This document shows positions 37,508 to 45,641 of a stretch of DNA of 64,000 nt, one piece after another. The notes under the pieces were generated by a model. It was given only the letters and a program-made list of their open reading frames with translations, was not told the DNA's origin and searched no databases. Every line of letters starts with the position of its first letter. Within the stretch, counting starts at the first letter, position 1. The stretch is taken from the NCBI GenBank assembly GCA_027491295.1, contig JAIXWK010000003.1, positions 186,001 to 250,000 of the forward strand, in the 5' to 3' direction. The position numbers and the translations under genes are program-made. Source of the DNA: Microbacteriaceae bacterium (GTDB lineage: Bacteria; Actinomycetota; Actinomycetes; Actinomycetales; Microbacteriaceae).

Positions 37508-37525
37508 ATACTAACTCAATAAGCT
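37508..37525. promoter_or_regulatory. Divergent leaderless -10 elements for PAC2 and pepA
   Basis: In the 30-bp gap, TAGTAT (minus, 37513-37508) is 6 nt before the PAC2 ATG and TAAGCT (plus, 37520-37525) is 6 nt before the pepA ATG. Both would give transcripts starting at the start codon. Motif evidence only. Confidence 0.5.
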
Positions 37526-37531
37526 TGGCTA

Positions 37532-38908
37532 ATGATTAATGTCACCGTCGCCACTTCATCCCCAACCAACGCGCACCAGTTCGCTGTTCCACTTTCTGAA
37601 AGCGGACTTTTGGTAAAGGAGGATTCCCTTACCCAGCAGGTCCTTGATCTGCACAAAGCTGATAAGACGCCGGGCTCGGCAGCCAGAGTAATGATTGGTG
37701 AGAATATCGCCCTGGTGATAGGTGTTGGTTCGGTTTACAAGGCTCGAGACTTTGCTGCCGCTGCCGTTAGAGCGGCCAGCGACAAAGCACCTCTGATTCT
37801 TATAGCGAGCAGCTCAGAAGAGGCGAAGGCTTTCGCCGAAGGAGCGGTACTTGGTCAAAAGACTCCAGCCAACTTCAAGAAAGATTCCAAGACGGACATT
37901 GACGTCCAAATCGTTTTCGATAAAAAAGTCGATGTCTCAAAAGAGCTGGGCGTTGCGCAAACAATTGTCGCGATCCGCGAGTTGATTAACATGCCAGCCA
38001 ACGCGCTCTGGCCCGAGAAATTGGCTAAAGAAGCGAAATCGCTTGCTAAAGGCCTGCCGATAGATGTCGAAATCTGGGACGAAAAGCGACTTGAGAAAGA
38101 AAGATGCGGCGGAATTCTTGGCGTCGGCAAAGGATCAGTCCGCCCACCGAGACTTGTGAAACTCACCTATCGCGGCGGCGGAAAGCACATTGCCCTGGTG
38201 GGTAAGGGAATCACCTTCGACACCGGTGGTCTTTCTCTAAAGCAGCCACTTTCGATGATCGGTATGAAGTACGACATGGCAGGAGCTGCGTCAGTTCTTG
38301 GAGCAATCGTTGGTGCCGCCCAGCTTGGCATCAAGGCAAACATCACCGGCTTTATGTGCCTTGCTGAGAACATGCCCAGCGGTCAGGCGACTCGCCCTGG
38401 CGACGTTCTGACCATGCGCAACGGAAAGACTGTCGAAGTGCTAAACACCGATGCTGAAGGCAGGCTTGTTCTCGGCGACGGCCTATCGCTTGCCTCAGAG
38501 CTTGGACCAGATCACATCATTGACATCGCGACTCTGACTGGCGCCGCCACGGTGGCATTGGGCAAGCGCTATGCGGGTCTTATGGGTAAGGGCGATGCGA
38601 TCGCACTTGCAAAAGAAGCTGCCGCGGCAGCGGATGAGCTGCTTTGGGAGATGCCACTGCCCGCAGAACTCCGCGAAATTCTGAAATCTGATGTTGCCGA
38701 CATGGTTAACAGCCGAATTGGCGTTCCGTCCGGTTCCATGCTGGTTGGTGGACTATTCCTGTCAGAGTTCGTTCCAAAGGATTCGAGCTGGGCCCACATT
38801 GACATCGCCTCGAGTGCAAATAATGACGCAGCTCCCTACTCTGTGTACCCAAGTGGGGCGACCGGAGTAATGATTCGCACACTGATTGAGATGGCACGCC
38901 GCGCATAG
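37532..38908 (+). CDS. pepA: Leucyl aminopeptidase (M17)
   Basis: Dinuclear-zinc cytosolic aminopeptidase, 458 residues. The C-terminal catalytic domain has GKGITFDTGGLSLKQ (Lys and Asp ligands), KYDMAGAASV and the M17 signature NTDAEGRL. The N-terminal domain is more variable. First gene of a long plus-strand run leading to lpd and the E2 gene. Confidence 0.96.
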   Translation: MINVTVATSSPTNAHQFAVPLSESGLLVKEDSLTQQVLDLHKADKTPGSAARVMIGENIALVIGVGSVYKARDFAAAAVRAASDKAPLILIASSSEEAKAFAEGAVLGQKTPANFKKDSKTDIDVQIVFDKKVDVSKELGVAQTIVAIRELINMPANALWPEKLAKEAKSLAKGLPIDVEIWDEKRLEKERCGGILGVGKGSVRPPRLVKLTYRGGGKHIALVGKGITFDTGGLSLKQPLSMIGMKYDMAGAASVLGAIVGAAQLGIKANITGFMCLAENMPSGQATRPGDVLTMRNGKTVEVLNTDAEGRLVLGDGLSLASELGPDHIIDIATLTGAATVALGKRYAGLMGKGDAIALAKEAAAAADELLWEMPLPAELREILKSDVADMVNSRIGVPSGSMLVGGLFLSEFVPKDSSWAHIDIASSANNDAAPYSVYPSGATGVMIRTLIEMARRA

Positions 38909-38960
38909 GTCAGCTAGGCATTAGACTTGCTCTGTTTGGCGAGAACTTGGAGCAAATATT

Positions 38961-40334
38961 ATGGCCGATCACAACTTTGACTTGGTAATCCTTGGCAGCG
39001 GAAGCGGCGGTTACGCGGCAGCGCTGAGAGGTGCACAGCTTGGCATGAGCGTTGCGCTAATTGAGCGTGACAAGCTCGGTGGCACCTGCCTGCACCGGGG
39101 ATGTATTCCGACAAAAGCGCTACTTCACTCAGCTGAGGTTGCAGATGTAACCCGCGAAGCGGGATCGTACGGTGTGAACGCAACCTTCCAATCCATTGAT
39201 ATGACTGCGGTGAACAAGTACCGCGACTCAATCATCGAAAAGCTTTACAAGGGTCTAACCGGCCTAGTTGCAAGCAAGAACATCACCTTTGTTGTCGGTG
39301 AGGGCCACATGACCGGTCCAAAGACCATGACTGTCAACGGCGAGAACTACACCGGCAAGAACGTTGTCCTTGCCACCGGTTCCAACACCAGGACCTTGGG
39401 GATTGAGGTCACCGGCCGTGTAATCACCAGTGACCAGGCTTTGCAGATGGACTTCGTTCCAAACCGGGTTGCCGTCTTGGGTGGCGGCGTTATCGGTGTT
39501 GAGTTTGCATCTATCTGGCGTTCATTTGGCGCAGAGGTGGTAATCATCGAGGGTCTTGACCGCTTAGTTCCCAACGAGGATCCTGCAATGAGCAAGGTTC
39601 TAGAGCGCGCATACAAAAAGCGTGGAATTGAGTTCAAGCTTGGTAACCGCTTCAAGACCGTAACTCAGGACGATAACGGTGTAACCGTTGAACTTGAGAA
39701 TGGTGAGCAGATTTCTGCAGAGCTACTGTTGGTAGCGGTAGGACGCGGTCCAAATGCAACTGGTTTTGGCTTTGAGGAGCAGGGCGTTGCCATGGATCGC
39801 GGCTTCGTTCCAACCAACGACCGTTTGCAGACCAACCTGCCAGGTGTCTATGCGGTCGGAGACATCGTTCCTGGATTGCAGCTAGCACACCGCGGATTTA
39901 TGCACGGCATCTTTGTGGCCGAGGAAATCGCAGGTCTTAAGCCACTAAGAATTGACGAGTGGGGCATCCCACGCGTTACCTACTGTGAACCTGAAATCGC
40001 ATCGGTGGGACTAACCGAGGCTCAAGCCCGTGAGAAGTTCGGCACCGACAGTGTCTCGATCTACGAGTACAACCTCGCAGGCAACGGTAAGAGCAACATT
40101 TTGGGAACCGCCGGAGTCGTAAAGCTGGTTCGCCAGAACAACGGTCCAGTTGTCGGCTTCCACATGATTGGATCTCGCGCAGGCGAGCAGGTCGGCGAGG
40201 CGCAGCTAATTGTGAACTGGGAAGCAACTCCAGAGGATGTTGCACCACACCTTCACGCTCACCCAACTATGAACGAAGCAATCGGCGAGGCGCACATGGC
40301 CCTTGCTGGCAAGCCACTACACGCACACGCCTAA
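38961..40334 (+). CDS. lpd: Dihydrolipoyl dehydrogenase (E3)
   Basis: FAD enzyme that reoxidises dihydrolipoamide in the 2-oxoacid dehydrogenase complexes. 457 residues: FAD motif GSGSGGYAAALRG, redox disulfide GGTCLHRGCIPTK (residues about 40-50), NAD motif VLGGGVIGVEFAS and the C-terminal HAHPTMNEAIGEA with the catalytic His-Glu pair. TTGGAG lies just before the ATG. The E2 gene follows 18 nt later. Confidence 0.97.
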   Translation: MADHNFDLVILGSGSGGYAAALRGAQLGMSVALIERDKLGGTCLHRGCIPTKALLHSAEVADVTREAGSYGVNATFQSIDMTAVNKYRDSIIEKLYKGLTGLVASKNITFVVGEGHMTGPKTMTVNGENYTGKNVVLATGSNTRTLGIEVTGRVITSDQALQMDFVPNRVAVLGGGVIGVEFASIWRSFGAEVVIIEGLDRLVPNEDPAMSKVLERAYKKRGIEFKLGNRFKTVTQDDNGVTVELENGEQISAELLLVAVGRGPNATGFGFEEQGVAMDRGFVPTNDRLQTNLPGVYAVGDIVPGLQLAHRGFMHGIFVAEEIAGLKPLRIDEWGIPRVTYCEPEIASVGLTEAQAREKFGTDSVSIYEYNLAGNGKSNILGTAGVVKLVRQNNGPVVGFHMIGSRAGEQVGEAQLIVNWEATPEDVAPHLHAHPTMNEAIGEAHMALAGKPLHAHA

Positions 40335-40352
40335 AAGCAAAAGGACTAAGTC

Positions 40353-41708
40353 ATGAGCGAAGTTGTTCTTCCAGCACTTGGAGAATCTGTAACCGAGGGA
40401 ACTATCACCCGTTGGCTCAAGAAGGTCGGCGACACCGTTGCCGTTGACGAGCCACTGGTTGAGGTCTCGACCGACAAGGTCGACACCGAGATCCCATCGC
40501 CAGTAGCTGGCGTAGTTCAGCAGATATTGGTCCAAGAGGATGAGACCGTTGCTGTTGGCGCAGTTTTGGCTGTAATCGGCGATGGTGCCGCTGCAGCTTC
40601 AGCAGTAGTAGAGACTCCCGCTCCAGTGGCAGCTGCTCCGGCTCCAGTAGTTGAGGCACCAGTTGTTCCTGAACCTGTTGTCCCTGCCCCGGTTGCCGCA
40701 GTTCCTGTAGCCGCCCCTGTTGCTGCACCTGTGGCAGCACCGGTAGCTCCTGCCATGCCGGCCCCAGTTCCAGCTGTTGCGCCAGCACCAGTTGCTGCCG
40801 AGAGCGAATCAGACCCTAACTACATCACCCCGATCGTGCGCAAGCTTGCCCACGACATGGGTGTTGACCTAGCCGCCGTTCATGGCACAGGCGTGGGTGG
40901 CCGTATCCGCAAGGAAGACATTTTGGACTTTGGTTCAAGCGCCACTCAAAGCACACCTGCAGCCAGCGCGCCTGCGGTTGTCGAATCACCTCTTCGTGGC
41001 ACCACCGAACCAATGTCACGCCTTCGCAAGGTATTGGCAGAGCGTGCTGTTGCATCAATGAACTCCAGCGCACAGCTAACCACCGTCGTTGAAGTAGATG
41101 TCACCAAGATTGCGAACCTGCGCAAGAGTGTCCAGGCGAACTTCCAGGCCAAGACCGGTGTGAAGTTGAACTTCATGCCGTTCTTCTGCCTGGCAGCAGC
41201 GGAAGGTCTTCAGGCTCACCCAAAGATCAACAGCTCTGTCGATGGCGAAAACATTGTTTACCACGGCACCGAGAATGTCAGCTTCGCAGTTGACACCGAG
41301 CGCGGATTGCTAACTCCAGTTATTCGTAATGCCGCTTCTCTCAACATCGCACAGACTGCTCAGCAGATTGCAGAGCTTGCGGACCGCACTCGCAACAACA
41401 AGTTGACTCCAGATGAGCTAAGCGGTGGAACGTTCACCCTTACCAACACCGGTTCACGTGGAGCACTCTTTGATACTCCTGTGGTGTTCTTGCCTCAGAG
41501 CGCGATCCTGGGAACAGGTGTCGTCACCAAGCGTCCGGTTGTAGTAACTGACGCAGACGGTAACGAGTCGATTGCTATTCGCTCAATGGTTTACCTCGCG
41601 CTTAGCTACGATCACCGTCACATCGATGGTGCCGATGCATCTCGCTACCTAACCGACGTCAAGGCTCGCCTTGAAGCTGGTGCATTCGAGGCAAACCTAG
41701 GTATCTAG
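40353..41708 (+). CDS. sucB: Dihydrolipoamide acyltransferase (E2; SucB/actinobacterial shared E2)
   Basis: Lipoyl-bearing core enzyme, 451 residues. There is one lipoyl domain (residues 1-78, lysine in STDKVDTE), an Ala/Pro/Val linker of about 70 residues, a peripheral-subunit-binding domain (YITPIVRKLAHDMGVDL through GRIRKEDIL) and the catalytic domain ending with the active-site HRHIDGADA. The AAAGGA SD is clear. In actinobacteria one such E2 can serve both pyruvate and 2-oxoglutarate dehydrogenase, so the sucB symbol is conventional. lpd, lipB and lipA flank it. Confidence 0.93.
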   Translation: MSEVVLPALGESVTEGTITRWLKKVGDTVAVDEPLVEVSTDKVDTEIPSPVAGVVQQILVQEDETVAVGAVLAVIGDGAAAASAVVETPAPVAAAPAPVVEAPVVPEPVVPAPVAAVPVAAPVAAPVAAPVAPAMPAPVPAVAPAPVAAESESDPNYITPIVRKLAHDMGVDLAAVHGTGVGGRIRKEDILDFGSSATQSTPAASAPAVVESPLRGTTEPMSRLRKVLAERAVASMNSSAQLTTVVEVDVTKIANLRKSVQANFQAKTGVKLNFMPFFCLAAAEGLQAHPKINSSVDGENIVYHGTENVSFAVDTERGLLTPVIRNAASLNIAQTAQQIAELADRTRNNKLTPDELSGGTFTLTNTGSRGALFDTPVVFLPQSAILGTGVVTKRPVVVTDADGNESIAIRSMVYLALSYDHRHIDGADASRYLTDVKARLEAGAFEANLGI

Positions 41709-41769
41709 TTCGCCATTACCCAGGAAGTGGCTAGCTGATTACCTGGTGATAGTTCACAAGGAGTATTGA

Positions 41770-42405
41770 GTGCCTGAGTTCATTGACCTTGCATTCGCCC
41801 CGAACTACATCAGCTATGACGACGCTTACCAAAAACAACTTGAGATTCATGCGCAGGTTGTGGCCGGAACAATCCCCAACACCGTCTTGCTGCTTGAGCA
41901 CAGCTCGGTATACACAGCCGGTAAGCGCACAGAGGCGGAGGAACTGCCGCTAAACGGCAGTGATTTCGTTGAGACTAACCGCGGTGGGAAAATCACCTGG
42001 CATGGACCGGGTCAGTTGGTCGGCTACGCAATCATGCGACTCCCCCAGCCAATTGACGTTGTCAACTTCGTGCGTTGGATGGAGCAGGTTCTAATCGATG
42101 TTTTAGCCCGGCTTGGCGTAAAGGGCGAGCGCGTCGAAGGTAGAACCGGAGTTTGGTTCGAAACGGAAGACGGCTTCGAGAAAGTTGCCGCCATTGGAAT
42201 TAGGGTTTCTGAGAAGGTCACGATGCACGGCTTCGCTTTGAACTGCAATAATTCTCTAGAGCCATACGAACACATAATTGCCTGTGGCATCTCTGATGCT
42301 AGGACGACAACCCTGAGCAGGATTCTCGGGCGCGATGTCAGCGTGACAGAGGCAGCTAACCTTGTAAAAGAACTGATGGGAGAGGTACCAAGTGCCAGAA
42401 TCTAA
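41770..42405 (+). CDS. lipB: Octanoyl-ACP:protein octanoyltransferase LipB
   Basis: Moves octanoyl groups from ACP to lipoyl domains. 211 residues with [15 protein letters not shown], the active-site lysine in KVAAIGIRV and the active-site cysteine in IIACGISDA. Start is GTG with AAGGAG (41758-41763) 6 nt upstream. It directly follows the E2 gene whose lipoyl domain it modifies and overlaps lipA by 14 bp. Confidence 0.97.
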   Translation: MPEFIDLAFAPNYISYDDAYQKQLEIHAQVVAGTIPNTVLLLEHSSVYTAGKRTEAEELPLNGSDFVETNRGGKITWHGPGQLVGYAIMRLPQPIDVVNFVRWMEQVLIDVLARLGVKGERVEGRTGVWFETEDGFEKVAAIGIRVSEKVTMHGFALNCNNSLEPYEHIIACGISDARTTTLSRILGRDVSVTEAANLVKELMGEVPSARI

Positions 42406-43384
42406 GCCTGAGCGCAAGCTACTACGCCTTGAGGTTCGCAATAGCGAAACCCCAATCGAGCGCAAGCCACCGTGGATCAAGATCACGGCGAAGATGGGGC
42501 CTGAGTATCAGCAGCTGCACTCACTGGTGAAAGACCAGGGACTACACACAGTTTGCCAAGAAGCAGGTTGCCCAAACATCTTCGAATGCTGGGAAGACCG
42601 CGAGGCTACCTTCCTAATTGGTGGCTCGCAGTGCACCAGAAGATGCGACTTTTGTCAGATTGACACCGGTAAGCCGGCCGACTTTGACGCTGATGAGCCA
42701 AGACGTGTCGGTGAATCAGTAAAAACCATGAACCTGCGCTACGCGACCGTTACCGGTGTGGCACGAGATGACCTTGAAGATGAAGGTGCCTGGCTATACG
42801 CCGAGACCATCCGTCAGATTCACCAGCAGTCCCCCGGTACCGGTGTCGAGATTCTGATTCCTGACTTCAGCGGTAAGCCAGAACTTTTGCAATTGGTCTT
42901 CGACGCTAAACCAGAGGTGTTTGCCCACAATGTCGAAACTGTTCCAAGGATTTTCAAGCGCATCAGACCGGCATTCAACTATGAGCGATCTCTAGACGTA
43001 ATTACCCAGGGCAGAAAAGCTGGGATGGTAACGAAGTCGAATCTGATTCTTGGCATGGGCGAGGAGCGCTCCGAGATTACTCAGGCGCTTCAGGATCTGC
43101 ACGACGCGGGAACCGACATAATCACAATCACTCAATATCTGAGACCGACTCCACGCCACCACCCTGTTGAGCGCTGGGTCAAGCCAGAAGAATTTATCGA
43201 GATGGCAAGAGAGGCCGAAGAGATGGGCTTTTTGGGCGTGCTCTCCGGTCCATTGGTTCGTTCCAGTTACCGAGCTGGTCGACTTTGGGCAACGAGCATG
43301 TTGGCTAAAGGGCGTCCAATTCCTGAGCACCTACAACACTTGGCCGACAAGCTTGAGTTCGCTCAAGCCAGCGCGATTGCCTAG
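42392..43384 (+). CDS. lipA: Lipoyl synthase
   Basis: Radical SAM enzyme that inserts two sulfurs into the octanoyl chain. 330 residues: the auxiliary [4Fe-4S] cysteines in [12 protein letters not shown], the SAM cluster CTRRCDFC, and the C-terminal RSSY motif (LVRSSYRAG). Start is GTG at 42392, overlapping lipB by 14 bp, so both lipoylation genes are coupled. Confidence 0.97.
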   Translation: MPESKPERKLLRLEVRNSETPIERKPPWIKITAKMGPEYQQLHSLVKDQGLHTVCQEAGCPNIFECWEDREATFLIGGSQCTRRCDFCQIDTGKPADFDADEPRRVGESVKTMNLRYATVTGVARDDLEDEGAWLYAETIRQIHQQSPGTGVEILIPDFSGKPELLQLVFDAKPEVFAHNVETVPRIFKRIRPAFNYERSLDVITQGRKAGMVTKSNLILGMGEERSEITQALQDLHDAGTDIITITQYLRPTPRHHPVERWVKPEEFIEMAREAEEMGFLGVLSGPLVRSSYRAGRLWATSMLAKGRPIPEHLQHLADKLEFAQASAIA

Positions 43385-43385
43385 G

Positions 43386-43391
43386 TAAACT
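43386..43391 (+). promoter_or_regulatory. Predicted -10 of a leaderless DUF4191 promoter
   Basis: TAAACT two bases after the lipA stop and exactly 6 nt before the GTG at 43398. Confidence 0.45.
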
Positions 43392-43397
43392 AGTCCC

Positions 43398-44093
43398 GTG
43401 GCTAAGAATCCAAAATCCCCTGGCAGAATGCGCCAGTTACTGCGTGTCTACAAGATCACCGCAAAGAATGACCCGACCGCGCTCTGGCTTGCCATTTTGG
43501 GCTTCCTTTTGGTGCTCGGTGCAAGCTTCCTAATCGGATTCTTGGTCAATGGCTTAGGAACTCTCGGTTTCTGGCTCTGGATCGCAACTGGTTTGCTCTC
43601 TGCCTTTTTGACCTTCATGATCGTGATGTCTAGACGCGCCGAACGCAATGCCTACATTCAGATTGAAGGTCAGGCAGGAGCAGTTGGAGCTGTGCTTGAC
43701 TCTCAGATTCGCAGATCTTGGAGAGCCTCTCCAATGCCTATCGCCGTAAACCCAAAGAGTCGTGATGCGGTCTACCGCATGATCGGACCGGCAGGTGTTG
43801 TACTAATTGGCGAAGGACCTTCCGCACGAGTCCAGCAGATGCTTGAAGACGAGTCCCGCCGTATTGCTCGCAGCGCGCCTGGGGTTCAGATTCACAAGGT
43901 TCGTGTCGCAATCGATGGCGGAGTGCGGCTATACGAGCTACTGAAAACCGTGTACAAACTAAAGAAATCTCTCACCCGATCAGAGGTTAGCGCCGTGGCT
44001 AATCGTCTGGACTCGCTTGCAAACTCGACGGCATTACCTATCCCCAAGGGGATTGACCCGATGAGGGCAAGGCCGCCTAAGCGCAAGGCTTAA
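43398..44093 (+). CDS. DUF4191 family membrane protein
   Basis: Actinobacterial membrane protein of unknown function, 231 residues. A basic N-terminus (KNPKSPGRMRQLLRVYKIT) is followed by two membrane helices (about 30-53 and 58-80) and a soluble domain with a conserved NPKSRDAVYRMIGPAGVVL block. DUF4191 is commonly found between lipA and glnA in this phylum, as here. Start is GTG. Confidence 0.87.
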   Translation: MAKNPKSPGRMRQLLRVYKITAKNDPTALWLAILGFLLVLGASFLIGFLVNGLGTLGFWLWIATGLLSAFLTFMIVMSRRAERNAYIQIEGQAGAVGAVLDSQIRRSWRASPMPIAVNPKSRDAVYRMIGPAGVVLIGEGPSARVQQMLEDESRRIARSAPGVQIHKVRVAIDGGVRLYELLKTVYKLKKSLTRSEVSAVANRLDSLANSTALPIPKGIDPMRARPPKRKA

Positions 44094-44105
44094 CATTCCC
44101 GAAAC
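44090..44105 (+). promoter_or_regulatory. Candidate GlnR-type half-site pair upstream of glnA
   Basis: TTAAC-N6-GAAAC, 65 bp before the glnA ATG, close to GTNAC-N6-GAAAC. It shares ten or more positions, including CCCGAAAC, with the site upstream of the first amt gene. A second GTAAC lies 10 nt further on without a good partner. Confidence 0.45.
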
Positions 44106-44169
44106 ATTTGGGATGTAACTTATCTTTATTCCGACCGGAATGTCGCACTACCTATGAGAGGGAACAGCC

Positions 44170-45594
44170 ATGTTCAAAACTGCCTCTGAGGTGCTCGCAT
44201 ACATCAAGGAAAACGACGTTAAGTTCCTAGATGTTCGCTTCACCGACCTACCAGGCGTTCAGCAGCACTTCAACTTGCCAGTGTCTCAGATCAACGAGGA
44301 ATTCTTTGCCAATGGGCAGCTCTTCGATGCATCCTCGATTCGCGGTTTTGCTTCAATCCACGAGTCAGACATGCAGTTGATTCCAGATGTGACCACTGCG
44401 TACATCGACCCATTCCGCATCGAGAAGACCTTGATCATCTCGTTCGACATTTATAACCCACGCAACGGTGAGCTTTACCACCGCGACCCTAGACAGGTTG
44501 CACACAAGGCAGAGCGCTACCTAGCCTCCACGGGCATCGCGGACACCGCGTTCTTCGCACCAGAAGCAGAATTCTTCATCTTCGATGAGGTTCGCTACGA
44601 GTACAAGGCCAACACCTCATTCCACATCGTGGACTCGGTCGAGGGTGCTTGGAACTCAGCCCGCCACGAAGAGGGTGGAAACCTTGGAAACAAGACTCCA
44701 TTCAAGGGCGGTTACTTCCCGGTTTCCCCAGTTGACCACTTAGCTGACATCCGCGACACCATCGTGTTGGAGTTGGAAGCAGCAGGTCTTGACGTTGAGC
44801 GCAGCCACCACGAGGTCGGTACCGCGGGTCAGTGCGAGATCAACTACCGCTTCGACACCCTGGTGAAGTCTGCAGATGACGTATTGAAGTTCAAGTACAT
44901 CGTGAAGAACGTAGCTCACCAGTACGGCAAGACCGCAACGTTTATGCCTAAGCCACTATTTGGTGACAACGGTTCCGGTATGCACGTTCACCAGTCGCTT
45001 TGGAAAGACGGCAAGCCTCTGTTCTACGATGAGTCCGGCTACGGAGGTCTATCTGACCTTGCCCGCTGGTACATCGGTGGATTGCTAAAGCACGCGCCAA
45101 GCTTGCTTGCATTCACCAACCCAACCGTTAACTCTTACCACCGTCTAGTTCCAGGCTTTGAAGCTCCGGTGAACTTGGTTTACTCGGCAGGTAACCGCTC
45201 GGCTGCTATCCGCATCCCGATGACCGGTTCGAACCCGAAGGCCAAGCGCATTGAGTTCCGCGCTCCTGATGCTTCCGGAAACCCATACCTTGCCTTCGCA
45301 GCAATGCTGATGGCTGGTCTTGACGGAATCAAGAACCGCACTGAGCCACACGCACCGGTTGACAAGGACCTATACGAGTTGCCACCAGAGGAAGCGAAGT
45401 CCATCCCTCAGGTTCCAGGCTCCCTCGAAGGAGTTCTGGATGCCTTAGAGCAGGACAACGAGTACCTCAAGCAGGGCAACGTCTTCACCGACGACCTAAT
45501 TGAGACCTGGATCGACTACAAGCGTGAGAAGGAAATAAAGCCACTGGCTCTGCGCCCTCACCCTTACGAGTTCGAGCTTTACTACGGCGTCTAG
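44170..45594 (+). CDS. glnA: Glutamine synthetase type I (GlnA1)
   Basis: Dodecameric enzyme joining ammonia and glutamate, 474 residues. It has the N-terminal beta-grasp domain, [11 protein letters not shown] (metal-binding Glu), the ATP-binding [16 protein letters not shown] block, and the adenylylation tyrosine Y402 in [10 protein letters not shown], which makes it a target of the adjacent GlnE. A GAGAGGGA SD element precedes the ATG. A strong terminator follows. Confidence 0.98.
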   Translation: MFKTASEVLAYIKENDVKFLDVRFTDLPGVQQHFNLPVSQINEEFFANGQLFDASSIRGFASIHESDMQLIPDVTTAYIDPFRIEKTLIISFDIYNPRNGELYHRDPRQVAHKAERYLASTGIADTAFFAPEAEFFIFDEVRYEYKANTSFHIVDSVEGAWNSARHEEGGNLGNKTPFKGGYFPVSPVDHLADIRDTIVLELEAAGLDVERSHHEVGTAGQCEINYRFDTLVKSADDVLKFKYIVKNVAHQYGKTATFMPKPLFGDNGSGMHVHQSLWKDGKPLFYDESGYGGLSDLARWYIGGLLKHAPSLLAFTNPTVNSYHRLVPGFEAPVNLVYSAGNRSAAIRIPMTGSNPKAKRIEFRAPDASGNPYLAFAAMLMAGLDGIKNRTEPHAPVDKDLYELPPEEAKSIPQVPGSLEGVLDALEQDNEYLKQGNVFTDDLIETWIDYKREKEIKPLALRPHPYEFELYYGV

Positions 45595-45610
45595 TAAGTC
45601 AAATTGATCA

Positions 45611-45638
45611 CAGGCGGGCCTTCGGGTCCGCCTGTTTT
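45611..45638 (+). terminator. Intrinsic terminator of glnA
   Basis: Ten-base-pair stem (45611-45620 with 45625-45634, one G-T wobble) closed by a TTCG tetraloop and followed by TTTT and a T-rich tail. It lies between convergent glnA and glnE and is oriented for glnA. Confidence 0.9.
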
Positions 45639-45641
45639 CGT

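Noticed and set aside
40417-40788. Minus-strand Gln/Leu-rich and Gly/Thr/Ala-rich open frames
   Set aside because: They are the complement of the Ala/Pro/Val repeat linker of the E2 gene.
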